Shown in pieces: positions 33,768 to 42,693 of a stretch of 57,279 nt of DNA. The position numbers and the translations under genes were made by a program. Location: NCBI GenBank assembly GCA_022843905.1, contig JALHMT010000033.1:1-57279 (forward strand), read 5' to 3'. How positions within the stretch are numbered: the stretch's first letter is position 1; every line of letters begins with the position of its first letter. The DNA comes from Rubrivivax sp. Lineage in GTDB: Bacteria; Pseudomonadota; Gammaproteobacteria; Burkholderiales; Burkholderiaceae_C. Under the pieces are notes generated by a model. The model was not told where the DNA came from and did not search any database. It worked only from the letters and a program-made list of their open reading frames with translations.

Positions 33768-35837
33768 GTGTCCGTCCGCCTGGAGATCCTCCATGGCGTC
33801 GTGCGGCATGGCCGGAGTCCGTGGTCGCGGCTGATCCTCAGCGCGGCCTTGGTCATGACACCGGCACACGCGGTCGAACCCCCGACCCTGCTGCTGGTGG
33901 GCGACTCGACGCTGGCGCCGCAGACGGGTTACGGCGATGCGCTGTGCCAGCGGCTGGAACCGGCCGTCGCCTGCCTGAACCTGGCACGCGGTGGACGCAG
34001 CACGCTGAGCTACCGCAGCGACGGGCTGTGGCAGCGGGTCATCGCGCGGCTGCAGGCCGCCGATGAAGGAAAGGCGGTCGCACCACGCCACGTGCTGATC
34101 CAGTTCGGCCACAACGACCAGCCCGGCAAGCCGGGTCGCTCGACCGATCTGGCCACCGAGTTTCCGGCCCACCTGGCGCGCTTCGTGGCCGAGGTGCGCG
34201 CGGCCGGTGGCCTGCCGCTGCTGGCCACGCCGCTGACGCGGCGCAGCTTCCGCGGCAGCGAATTGCACAACGACCTGCGGCCCTGGGCCGAAGCGGTGCG
34301 CATCGTGGCCCGCGAGCACCAGGTGCCGCTGCTGGACATCAACGCGCTGAGCGCCGCGGCCGTGCAGGCCGGGGGCGCGGCGCGCGCCGACCAGATGGCG
34401 ATGGCGCCACCCGGCGCCGAGGGCTTCGACCGCACGCACGTCGGTGCGCACGGCGCCTGCGTCTTCGCCGAGCTGCACCTGAAGGCCCTGGTCGAGGCCG
34501 TGCCGACGCTGCACGCCGCTGCCGGGCCCGGCCCCGACTGCGCCCGCGTGCCGCTGCCGGGCGCGCAGGAAGCGCCGCCGCCGCTCCACCACGCGACCTA
34601 CGTGCACAGCGGCTGGGCCGTGGGCACGCTGGGCGGGCGCGGCGGGCGCATCGTGAAGGTCACGACGCTGGCGGCCGAGGGGCCGGGTTCGCTGCGCGCT
34701 GCGCTCGATGCCCCCGGCCCGCGCACCGTCGTCTTCGAGGTCGGCGGCGTGATCGACCTGCAGGGCCGGTCACTGACGCTGCGCCAGCCCTTCGTCACGC
34801 TGGCCGGGCAGACCGCACCTTCGCCCGGCATCACGCTGATCCGGGGCGAGCTGAACATCGCCACGCACGACGTCATCGTCCAGCACCTGTCCTTCCGCCC
34901 CGGCGCCTACGGCCGCGCCAGGCGCAGCGGCAACGATCACGACGGCCTGAGCACGCAGGGCGGCGCGCACCACGTCATCGTCGACCACTGCAGCTTCTCG
35001 TGGGCCACCGACGAGAACCTGTCGATCGGCGGACCGCGCTTCGGCAACGGCGACGATCCCACGCAGTGGCGCCGCGCGACCTCGCACGACATCACCTACA
35101 GCCACAACCTGATCTTCGAAGGCCTGGGCGACTCGGTGCACGCCAAGGGCGAGCACTCCAAGGGAACGCTGGTGCACGACAACGCCAGCGGCGTGCTGCT
35201 GCTGGGCAACGTCTATGCCTCCAACCGCGAACGCAATGCGCTGTTCAAGGGCGGCGTGATGGCGGCCATGGTCAACAACCTGATCTACAACCCCGGCGGC
35301 AAGGCCGTGCACTACAACCTGGTGGCGCATGAATGGGAAGGCCGGCCGCACCAGACCGGCCGCATCGCTCTGCTGGGCAACGTGCTGCGCCACGGACCCG
35401 ACACGCCGCCGGGCACGGCGCTGTTCGCTCTGGGCGGCCATGGCGACGTGGAACTGCATCTGCAGGACAACATCGCCGTCGACGCGACCGGGCGCGCCAT
35501 GCCGATGACCTCGCGCTACACGGCCGGCAGCGCGCGCATCCTGCCCGCTGCGGCGCCCTACCTGCCGCCGCGGCTGCACCCGCTGCCGGCGGCGCAGATC
35601 GAGGACCGGCTGCTGCTGCTCGCGGGCGCCAGGCCCTGGGACCGCGATCCGATCGACGTCAAGCTGCTGTCCGACGTGGCCGAGGATCGCGGCAAGATCG
35701 TCGACAGCGAGACCGAATCCAGCGGCCACCCGCGCCGCGCGGCCAGCGCGCAGCCTTTCGATCCCGCCGCCTGGAACCTGCAGGACATGAGCCCCCAGGC
35801 CGGCTGGGCGTCCTTGTTCGTCAGGCGGGGGCCCTGA
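33768..35837 (+). CDS. SGNH esterase-pectate lyase fusion
   Basis: About 689 residues with two catalytic modules. The first (about 37-245) is an SGNH/CE12-like esterase of the rhamnogalacturonan acetylesterase type: LLVGDSTLAPQTGYGD, RGGRSTLSY, LIQFGHNDQPG and DRTHVGAHG give blocks I, II, III and V. The second (about 285-640) is a right-handed-helix pectate lyase, with AEGPGSLRAALDAPGPRTVV, FVTLAGQTAPSPGITL, DHCSFSWATDENL and SNRERNALFKGG. The start is uncertain: TTG at 33672 overlaps the receptor stop but leaves a very long lead, while GTG at 33768 or 33801 puts a signal (LILSAALVMTPAHA) near the N-terminus. Confidence 0.88.
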   Translation: MSVRLEILHGVVRHGRSPWSRLILSAALVMTPAHAVEPPTLLLVGDSTLAPQTGYGDALCQRLEPAVACLNLARGGRSTLSYRSDGLWQRVIARLQAADEGKAVAPRHVLIQFGHNDQPGKPGRSTDLATEFPAHLARFVAEVRAAGGLPLLATPLTRRSFRGSELHNDLRPWAEAVRIVAREHQVPLLDINALSAAAVQAGGAARADQMAMAPPGAEGFDRTHVGAHGACVFAELHLKALVEAVPTLHAAAGPGPDCARVPLPGAQEAPPPLHHATYVHSGWAVGTLGGRGGRIVKVTTLAAEGPGSLRAALDAPGPRTVVFEVGGVIDLQGRSLTLRQPFVTLAGQTAPSPGITLIRGELNIATHDVIVQHLSFRPGAYGRARRSGNDHDGLSTQGGAHHVIVDHCSFSWATDENLSIGGPRFGNGDDPTQWRRATSHDITYSHNLIFEGLGDSVHAKGEHSKGTLVHDNASGVLLLGNVYASNRERNALFKGGVMAAMVNNLIYNPGGKAVHYNLVAHEWEGRPHQTGRIALLGNVLRHGPDTPPGTALFALGGHGDVELHLQDNIAVDATGRAMPMTSRYTAGSARILPAAAPYLPPRLHPLPAAQIEDRLLLLAGARPWDRDPIDVKLLSDVAEDRGKIVDSETESSGHPRRAASAQPFDPAAWNLQDMSPQAGWASLFVRRGP

Positions 35838-35842
35838 CGAGC

Positions 35843-35891
35843 GGCCGGAAAGGTCGGCTTGCGAGACCGAACCGGGTCTGCCGATCCGGCC
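35843..35891. terminator. Nested hairpin between convergent genes
   Basis: GGCCGGA at 35843-35849 plus TCGGC at 35854-35858 pairs with GCCGATCCGGCC at 35880-35891, leaving a 4-nt bulge. An inner stem AGACC/GGTCT is at 35864-35879. It lies between the pectinase fusion and the convergent TctC-type gene. It would suit a two-way terminator, though no U-run is seen. Confidence 0.5.
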
Positions 35892-35939
35892 TTCGCGGGA
35901 CGGATGCACCGGCCGTCCATCGGCAGCGCGCCCGCGCCG

Positions 35940-36911
35940 TCACTGGGCGAAGCCCGGCTCGTTCACGAGCCGCCGGTTGCGGCTCGACGACTCTGCCAGC
36001 CACGCCGCGAAGCGCTCGGCCCCCATCGAGGCAGGCTCGCTGTGCTGGCTGCGTACGAAGGCCTGCCAGTCATCGTCCAGTGCCTCGGCAAGCAGCCCAT
36101 GCAGGCGTTGGCGCAGGACGGGCGACATGGTGCCCGGCGCGAACACGCCGAAGGTCGACCAACGGTTGGCCGCCGGGTGCCCCAGTTCGCTCAGAGTGGG
36201 CAGCTCGGGGAGCCTGGGGTGGCGGTTGGGCGCACCCAGTGCCAGGGCCTTCAGCCGCCCCTGCTCCAACCAGGCCAGCTGATCTGCCGCGAGGTTCGTG
36301 CTGAGCAGCTCGAAGTGCCCGGCCAGTGCGTCCTGCAGCTGCCGCCCGCCTCCCGAATAGGGCACATGGACGAACGGCGCCCGTGTGTCCAGCCGCACCT
36401 GTTCCAGCACCAGGTGTCCCGTGCTGGCGACCCCTGAAGTGGCCCAGCGCAGGCCGCCCGCCTGGGTGCGGGCCTGTTCGATCATGCCTGCCCAGTCCTG
36501 GGCCCGCAGGCTGGGTGAGCCCACCACCAGCATGTGCGTGTCCACCAGCGCGCGCAAAGGCGCGACATCGCGCACCGGGTCGTAGCGCAGAGGCCCCAAC
36601 CACGGCGCCAGGGTCAGCGGTGTGACCGCACTCAGCAGCAGCACGCTGCCGTCGCCGGGGGCCTGCGACAGCCGCTCCATGGCCAAGCTGCCGCCGGCGC
36701 CCGGCCGGTGCTCTGCGGACACGGTCAGGCCGAGGCTGCGCCGCAGGCGGGCAGCCAGATCCTGGCCCAGGCGGTCGGAGATGCCACCGGGCGGATAGGC
36801 CAGCATCAGCGTGAGCCTGGGCACGGGCCAGCGCGTGGCGTCGGCGGCCCAGGCGGGCAAGGTGCCCGCCATCGCAAGGCCCAGCGCAGCGCGGCGCGTC
36901 AGGCGGGCCAT
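35940..36911 (-). CDS. Bug/TctC-family periplasmic solute-binding protein
   Basis: 323 residues with a twin-arginine-type signal (LTRRAALGLAMAGTLPAWA). The Bug-family core shows LTLMLAYPPGGISDRLGQDLAARL, ERLSQAPGDGSVLLLS and RWATSGVASTGHLVLEQV. These proteins bind carboxylates or related small acids, are very numerous in Burkholderiales and usually lack linked permeases, as here. It overlaps the LysR gene by 13 bp, so the regulator and binding protein are co-transcribed. The ligand is unknown. Confidence 0.92.
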   Translation of the reverse strand: MARLTRRAALGLAMAGTLPAWAADATRWPVPRLTLMLAYPPGGISDRLGQDLAARLRRSLGLTVSAEHRPGAGGSLAMERLSQAPGDGSVLLLSAVTPLTLAPWLGPLRYDPVRDVAPLRALVDTHMLVVGSPSLRAQDWAGMIEQARTQAGGLRWATSGVASTGHLVLEQVRLDTRAPFVHVPYSGGGRQLQDALAGHFELLSTNLAADQLAWLEQGRLKALALGAPNRHPRLPELPTLSELGHPAANRWSTFGVFAPGTMSPVLRQRLHGLLAEALDDDWQAFVRSQHSEPASMGAERFAAWLAESSSRNRRLVNEPGFAQ

Positions 36912-37810
36912 TGGCGGGCCAGTGCGCGCAGGCGGTTGCCGAACAGCCGAGTCAGAGGCGAGGCATCGGCCTTGCGCGTGACCAGGGTGAGCGGTGCATC
37001 CAGGCGCACCGACGCCTGAAACCTTCGGTACTGGATGGCGTCTGGATGATGCCCGTTCATCGAAGCCGGCACCACCGTCAGGCCGGTTCCGGCAGCCACC
37101 AGGTTCAGGTTGGTCATCATGCGTTCCACCTCGGCCACCACACGCGGCCTGACGCCCGCGCGTTCGCAGATCTCGAGCAATCGGGCATACAGGCCGGGAG
37201 CGCCCGGCCTGCGCACCAGGATCAGGGGCTCGTCGTGCAAGCACCGCAGGGGTACCGGCCTGCCCGCAGGCAGCCGAGCCAGGGCATGGTCGGACGAGAA
37301 CGCCAGCATCACCGGTTCGCGCAGCAATGTATCGAACTGCAGTCCCGGCGGTTGCGACACGGGCCAGCGAATGAGACCTGCGTGCAGTCGGGCCGCATCC
37401 ACGGACTCGATGACGGCACCCGCATGGTCTTCGACGATGCGCATGTCCACATGCGGGTGGTGCTGGCGCATCTCGCGCAGGGCCATCGGCGTGAAGATGT
37501 GGGCCGCCGAAGAACTGGTGAAGGCAACCGACAGCAGGCCCCGTTCTCCATCGGCGCGCTCGCGAAGCCTCTGGCGCATCGCATCGAAGTCGGCCAGCAG
37601 CCGTTGTGCATCCACCAGCAAGGCCTGGCCGGCCTCGGTCAGTCGCATGCCCTTGGGGTGACGTTCGAAGAGCTCCAGGCCGATCTCCGCCTCGAGCCGA
37701 CGCAGTTGCTGCGTGAGCGGTGGCTGCTGGATGCCCAAGGAGGCCGCCGCACGCGTCAGGTGTCCCAGCTGGGCCACCGCCGCGAAATATCGCAGTTGCC
37801 GGATGTCCAT
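36899..37810 (-). CDS. LysR-family transcriptional regulator
   Basis: 303 residues. The N-terminal helix-turn-helix (MDIRQLRYFAAVAQLGHLTRAAASLGIQQPPLTQQLRRLE) is canonical, and a substrate-binding domain follows from about residue 90. The start at 37810 is fixed by this motif. It is divergent from the lipoprotein hydrolase gene and precedes the Bug protein gene in one unit. The 149-bp divergent gap holds a dyad CCATA-N9-TATGG with the T-N11-A pattern LysR proteins favour. The effector is unknown, perhaps the ligand of the Bug protein. Confidence 0.95.
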   Translation of the reverse strand: MDIRQLRYFAAVAQLGHLTRAAASLGIQQPPLTQQLRRLEAEIGLELFERHPKGMRLTEAGQALLVDAQRLLADFDAMRQRLRERADGERGLLSVAFTSSSAAHIFTPMALREMRQHHPHVDMRIVEDHAGAVIESVDAARLHAGLIRWPVSQPPGLQFDTLLREPVMLAFSSDHALARLPAGRPVPLRCLHDEPLILVRRPGAPGLYARLLEICERAGVRPRVVAEVERMMTNLNLVAAGTGLTVVPASMNGHHPDAIQYRRFQASVRLDAPLTLVTRKADASPLTRLFGNRLRALARQWPA

Positions 37811-37859
37811 ATGAAGATGGTATGCGAGCCCGGTGAGATCGCGCGCCCGCAGGCCGTGT

Positions 37860-37878
37860 CCATACGCCATCGATATGG
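37860..37878. promoter_or_regulatory. Candidate LysR operator
   Basis: CCATA at 37860-37864 and TATGG at 37874-37878 form a perfect dyad and contain a T-N11-A pair (37863/37875). It lies between the LysR gene and the divergent hydrolase gene, where an autoregulatory LysR site is expected. Confidence 0.5.
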
Positions 37879-37959
37879 AAATCCGCGGCCCAGGCTATTT
37901 GATCTTTGCGGTGATGCTCCCCAAGATCGGGGCACCAAGAAAACGACAGGAGACAAGGA

Positions 37960-39372
37960 ATGACGCGATTGAACATGCAGCGCGCCCTGCGCATGCTGGC
38001 GCTGACCTCGGCAGCATCCGCCTTGGTCGGCTGCGGTGGCGGCGACGACCCCGTGATCACAGGCCCGGCAGCAGCCACCGAAGCGGCACCCACTCGAACG
38101 GCTTGCCCGACCGTGGACTCCACGGGCGCGCCGCTCACCGTGGACGTGCCCGCCAACACGGCCTGCTACACCGGCACGAACTCCAAGGGATCGCCCTACA
38201 TCATCGCCGTCCCGCCCAACTGGAACGGCCGGCTGCTGCTGCACGCCCACGGCGGCCCCGACCTCACGACCAACCCGGACCGCGCCGCCGAAGTCCTGGA
38301 CCGCTGGGACATCATGGTGCGGGCTGGGTATGCCCTGGCCGGCAGCGCCTTCCGGACAGGCGTGGAGGTGCGCCGCGCCGCCGAGGACACCGAGCGACTG
38401 CGGGGCATCTTCCGCAATCACATTGCCCGGCCCACCATGACCATCCTGCACGGGCAATCGTGGGGCGGCAGCGTCGCGGCCAAGGCCGCGGAGACCTACA
38501 CCCGTGACACCGTCGGGGAGCAGCCCTATGACGCCGTGTTGCTCAGTGCCGGCGTGCTTGCCGGCGGCACACGGTCGTACGACTTCCGGATGGACCTGCG
38601 AGCCATCTACCAGCACCTGTGCAACAACCATCCTCGCCCCACCGAAGCCCAGTACGCGCTGAACATCGGGTTCCCTGCAGGCGTCACCCCGCCGACCAAC
38701 GCCAACCTCACCGCACGCGTCAACGAGTGCCTGGCCCTGAACCGGGCGCCCGCACTGCGGACGCCCGAACAGGCAGCGAAGATCGCCACGATCCTGAACG
38801 TCGTCAAGATTGCCGAGAACCAGATCGTGAGCCACCTGGCCTGGGGCACGCGGCACTTCCAGGACATCAGCCAGCGCCATGGCGGCAGTCCGTTCGGCAA
38901 TGCCGGCGCGACCTACGTGGGTTCGACCGATGACGCGGCACTGAACGCCGGCGTCCCGCGCTTCAGGGCCGACCCCGCGGCCTTCCGGAAGTTCGCCGAG
39001 GACACCGACTACGCCGGGCGCATTCCCGTGCCGGTGCTCACGGTCAAGTGGATCGACGACCCCACCGCGTTCGTGGAACTCGACGCCCACTTCCGAACCC
39101 TGATGCAGCAGTCCGGAACGGCGGACCGTCTGGTTCAGACCTTCGTCAGTGCCGCCGAGTCGCACAGCTACATCAGCGACGCGACCTACGTGAGCCTGTT
39201 GTCGTCGCTGTCGCAGTGGGTCCAGAATGGCCAGAAGCCGACACCCCAGACCATCGCAGACGCCTGCACGTCGGCGGTCACGAGCTTCGGTGCAGGCGTG
39301 GGTTGCAAGTTCAATACGTCCTACACGCCGCCGACACTCGAGTCCAGGGTGCCGCCGCGCGAGCGCCCGTAG
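37960..39372 (+). CDS. Lipoprotein alpha/beta hydrolase
   Basis: 470 residues. SALVGCGGG near residue 26 is a lipobox, so the mature protein starts at Cys and is lipid-anchored. LLLHAHGGPDL forms the oxyanion-hole strand, LHGQSWGGS holds the nucleophile elbow (GxSxG with Ser), VLTVKWIDDP is near the acid position and AAESHSYISD may supply the histidine. AGGAGACAAGG precedes the ATG. This is a serine-hydrolase fold with unknown substrate. It is divergent from the LysR/Bug unit, which may sense or import its product. Confidence 0.85.
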   Translation: MTRLNMQRALRMLALTSAASALVGCGGGDDPVITGPAAATEAAPTRTACPTVDSTGAPLTVDVPANTACYTGTNSKGSPYIIAVPPNWNGRLLLHAHGGPDLTTNPDRAAEVLDRWDIMVRAGYALAGSAFRTGVEVRRAAEDTERLRGIFRNHIARPTMTILHGQSWGGSVAAKAAETYTRDTVGEQPYDAVLLSAGVLAGGTRSYDFRMDLRAIYQHLCNNHPRPTEAQYALNIGFPAGVTPPTNANLTARVNECLALNRAPALRTPEQAAKIATILNVVKIAENQIVSHLAWGTRHFQDISQRHGGSPFGNAGATYVGSTDDAALNAGVPRFRADPAAFRKFAEDTDYAGRIPVPVLTVKWIDDPTAFVELDAHFRTLMQQSGTADRLVQTFVSAAESHSYISDATYVSLLSSLSQWVQNGQKPTPQTIADACTSAVTSFGAGVGCKFNTSYTPPTLESRVPPRERP

Positions 39373-39484
39373 GAGCACGGGCGATGTCACCCCGCGCGGC
39401 ACAAGGCAATCCCGCGGGCTCGACACGCACGGCGGGAACCGCAAGTCGCGTTGTTGCCATGCCGCCTGGGCAGCGCGGGAACGG

Positions 39485-41683
39485 CTATCTCGGCTGGAAC
39501 TCCGACACGCCCATGCGCCACAGCATGAAGGACCAGATGTCCACGGTCTGTTGCTGCTGCTGCGCAAGGCTGGCGCCGCCGCCGTGGCCCAGCTGGTAGT
39601 CCAGCCGCATCAGCACCGGGCCGCCCGTGCTGGCCGAGGCCAGGCGGTTGGCGTACTTGGTGCTCTGCCACACCGACACGCGCGTGTCGTTCACACCGTG
39701 CACCAGCATCACCGCCGGGTAGCGGGCGCCCGGCTTGATGTGGTGGTACGCCGACATGGCCAGCAAGGCGCGGAATCCGGCCTCGTCCTTCACGGTGCCG
39801 AATTCCGGAATGTTGGCCAGCCCGTTGGGGTCGAGTTCCGCGCGAACCAGGTCCATCACCGGCACGGCGGGCACGGCCGCGGCGAACAGGTCGGGCTGCT
39901 CGTTGATGGCCATGCCCACGAAGATGCCGCCGGCGCTGCCGCCGAAGATGGCCAGCCGCCCGGGCGAGGTGATCTTCTGCGCCACCAGCCACTGCGCCAC
40001 GTCGATGCCGTCGCGCCAGGTGTTGGGCTTGTTGGCCTTCTGCCCGGCCTGGTGCCATTCGGTACCAAACGCGCCACCGCCGCGCACATGGGCGTAGGCG
40101 TACACACCACCGCGTTCCAGCCAGGCCAGCAGGCGCGGGTTGAAGCCCGGGTTCTCGGTGACGCCGTAGGAGCCGTAGCCGTAAAGGACGGTGGGGTTGC
40201 CGCCATCCAGCACGATGTCGCGCCGGCTGATGAGGGACACCGGCACCTGGGTGCCATCGCGCGCCGGCACCATCACTTCGCGCACCAGCACGTTGTCGGG
40301 CGCGTCGAAGGCGCCCGGTCGCACCAGGGCCAGTGGGGTCGGGGCGGCGCCTGGCGGGTAGGCGAAGCGCTGTGAGGCGCGCGCCCAGCCCGCCACGCTG
40401 AACAGGATGCCGTCCTGCGCCGGGTCGGCGTTCAGCACGCTCACCGATCCCTCGAAAGGCAGCGGCACCGGCTGTGGCTGCGGGTTGGCATGCGGCAGCC
40501 GCATCAGCTGCATGACCGGGCCCCGGCGCTTGACCAGGTAGGCCGCATCGCGTGCGCCAGCCACGCCCACCAGCACCTCGTCACTGGCTGGCAGCAACAC
40601 CTCGGCACGCGACAGGTCGGGCGAATTCACCGGCATGCGCAGCAGGCGGTGGCGCGGCGCGCTCCTGGCCGACATGACGTAGATCCAGCCGCCGGCCACC
40701 GCGAAGTCGCGCACCTGGTCGGCGGCGTCGAAGACCTTGCGCCACTGCACGCGTCCTTCGCTCGCGGCCTTCAGGTCACCCAGGTAGAGCACCCGGTTGC
40801 GGTCCACGCCCAGCGACACCGACAGCGCCGCCAGGCCGGTGCCAGGAATCTCGAACACCGTGCCGCTGGCGAACAGCGGCAGCTTCAGCTCGGCGTTGCG
40901 CAGCGGGCTGAAGACAGGCTGCGCCTGGCGCGAGGTCAGCGAGAAGAAGTGCGTGGTGCGGTCGCCGAACTTCTCGGTGTCGGGCAGCGTGGTGTAGCCC
41001 TCGCGCAGGCGGATGAAGAAGAAGCCGCTGCCGTCGCGCAGCCACACCGCGTTGCCGAAGCGGATGCGGTCGATCGGCGGCGCCACGTCCTGCCCCGTGG
41101 CCACGTCCATCAGGTGCAGTTCGCCGATCTCGCTGCCGCCCACCTGCAGGGTGTAGGCCAACAGGCGGCCGTCGTGCGAGGGTGCGTAGTCCAGGATGGC
41201 CAGCGGCTGGCCGGCCCGCTTGCCGCGCGCCTCGGCGTCGACCAGCACACGGTCCGGGCCCTCCAGGCGTTCGCGCATCACCAGCTTGAACTGGCTCTCG
41301 CCAGGGTCGCGGCGCACGAAGAACAGCCGGCCGCTGTCGGTGCGACGCACCGAACCCAGCTGGCCGGGCGCCGCGGCATCGATGGCGCGCACGCGTTCCA
41401 GAAGCTCGCCGCGGCCGGGCAGTCGCGCCAGGATCTGTTCGCTGGCCGTGGCCTGGCCCTTCATCCATTCGGCCACCACGGGGTCGCTCACCTTCTCGGT
41501 GTACCGCCAGGGGTCGCCCACCTGCACGCCGAAGAAGGTGTCGGTCTGCGGCCGCGGCGGCAGCGGGCCGGGCAGGGTCACGCCCGCGATGGTGCGCGGG
41601 CCGGTGGCGGGTGCCTGCGTGGCGCAAGCAGCCAGCAGGCTGGCCACGCCGAGCAGCGTGGTGGCAAGAACGAGTCGTCGCAT
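39485..41683 (-). CDS. Prolyl oligopeptidase-family (S9) serine peptidase, lipoprotein
   Basis: 732 residues. SLLAACATQ is a lipobox. An N-terminal beta-propeller (about 60-460) starts with PPRPQTDTFFGVQVGDPWRY, as in prolyl oligopeptidases. The C-terminal alpha/beta-hydrolase domain has VLYGYGSYGVTENPGFNP, the nucleophile in FGGSAGGIFVGM, the acid in HGVNDTRVS and the histidine in YQLGHGGGA. The triad is complete. Being lipid-anchored in the envelope is notable, as many family members are soluble. The start at 41683 is chosen from the signal. It converges on the hydrolase gene. Confidence 0.92.
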   Translation of the reverse strand: MRRLVLATTLLGVASLLAACATQAPATGPRTIAGVTLPGPLPPRPQTDTFFGVQVGDPWRYTEKVSDPVVAEWMKGQATASEQILARLPGRGELLERVRAIDAAAPGQLGSVRRTDSGRLFFVRRDPGESQFKLVMRERLEGPDRVLVDAEARGKRAGQPLAILDYAPSHDGRLLAYTLQVGGSEIGELHLMDVATGQDVAPPIDRIRFGNAVWLRDGSGFFFIRLREGYTTLPDTEKFGDRTTHFFSLTSRQAQPVFSPLRNAELKLPLFASGTVFEIPGTGLAALSVSLGVDRNRVLYLGDLKAASEGRVQWRKVFDAADQVRDFAVAGGWIYVMSARSAPRHRLLRMPVNSPDLSRAEVLLPASDEVLVGVAGARDAAYLVKRRGPVMQLMRLPHANPQPQPVPLPFEGSVSVLNADPAQDGILFSVAGWARASQRFAYPPGAAPTPLALVRPGAFDAPDNVLVREVMVPARDGTQVPVSLISRRDIVLDGGNPTVLYGYGSYGVTENPGFNPRLLAWLERGGVYAYAHVRGGGAFGTEWHQAGQKANKPNTWRDGIDVAQWLVAQKITSPGRLAIFGGSAGGIFVGMAINEQPDLFAAAVPAVPVMDLVRAELDPNGLANIPEFGTVKDEAGFRALLAMSAYHHIKPGARYPAVMLVHGVNDTRVSVWQSTKYANRLASASTGGPVLMRLDYQLGHGGGASLAQQQQQTVDIWSFMLWRMGVSEFQPR

Positions 41684-41814
41684 GGGGCTCCAGCAGGGCA
41701 AAAAAGGACAGGCGAAGACCTGAATGTAGGCCCGCGCGCCCGGGCGGGGTCGGGAGTCTCGCCGCCCAGAGAGCCGGCTTGCAGGGTCGTGGCCGACGAG
41801 TCAGCGGGTCGCGA

Positions 41815-42597
41815 TCACAGGGTGTCGTCGGTTCTGCGGGCCACGTAGTACCCGTAGCTGACAAAGGCCCGATGGCGCGCGTACAAGGCGATTTCCAACT
41901 CCTCGGCGGCCACCACGGCCTTGGCGGCGGCACTTGATTCATGCCTGGCCAGAAAGGCCGGAAATCGTTGCTGCATCGGCAGGTAGTAGGCGTCGAGCCA
42001 GCAATGCTCAGCCAGCGTGAAGTAACCCATCGGCGCATACCCGTTGCGCTCGAGCACGGCCAGTTTGGATGAGGCCGTCCCGACTTCCGCGTACTGCGCC
42101 TGCCAGTGCTCCTCGAGCTCGGCAGGCCGGCTGGCGGTCAGCCAGGTCAGCTCCGAGACGGCAAGGATGCCACCGGGCTTCAGGAGCCGGCGCCACTGCC
42201 TGACACCGTTCTTGAATCCCATGCTGTAGATCGCCCCCTCCGACCAGATCGCATCCAGGCTGCCGGGCTCGATGGGCAGCGCGTCCATCGATGCGTTCAC
42301 GGCTTCGATGCGATCGGCGACACCTGCACATGCAGCGCGGGACCTCAGTACGTCGAGGAAGTCGGGCAGGAGGTCGACGGCGACGATGTGCGCATCGAGA
42401 TCCTTGGCGAGCACCAGTGTCGACGCACCCGTGCCGCAGCCGATGTCGGCAAGCCTCAGGTTCCGCCGCTTCGACAGCCCCGACAGTTCGATGGCGCGAC
42501 GCGTTTCCGCCTCGCCACCAGGTCCCTGGCGATCCGCCGTGATGTGAAGGTCAATCAGAAGCTTGAAGTCGTCCATCGGGTCATCCGGCTCCGACAT
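41815..42597 (-). CDS. Class I SAM-dependent methyltransferase
   Basis: 260 residues. The SAM-binding loop LADIGCGTGASTLVLA, the acidic VAVDLLPDFLD and motif WSEGAIYSMGF with LLKPGGILAVSELTW follow the class I Rossmann order. The lead (MDDFKLLIDLHITADRQGPG) resembles small-molecule methyltransferases. No partner indicates the substrate. It lies 96 bp downstream of kdgK, on the same strand, but with no visible metabolic link. Confidence 0.9.
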   Translation of the reverse strand: MSEPDDPMDDFKLLIDLHITADRQGPGGEAETRRAIELSGLSKRRNLRLADIGCGTGASTLVLAKDLDAHIVAVDLLPDFLDVLRSRAACAGVADRIEAVNASMDALPIEPGSLDAIWSEGAIYSMGFKNGVRQWRRLLKPGGILAVSELTWLTASRPAELEEHWQAQYAEVGTASSKLAVLERNGYAPMGYFTLAEHCWLDAYYLPMQQRFPAFLARHESSAAAKAVVAAEELEIALYARHRAFVSYGYYVARRTDDTL

Positions 42598-42693
42598 TCG
42601 GTGGGCAGCAGCCTACTCGAGGCCTGCCTGCTGGCGTCGAACGCGTGCACCCTCACCGGCCCGACGCGCGGCGCGCGGCCGCGCTCGGCCTGC

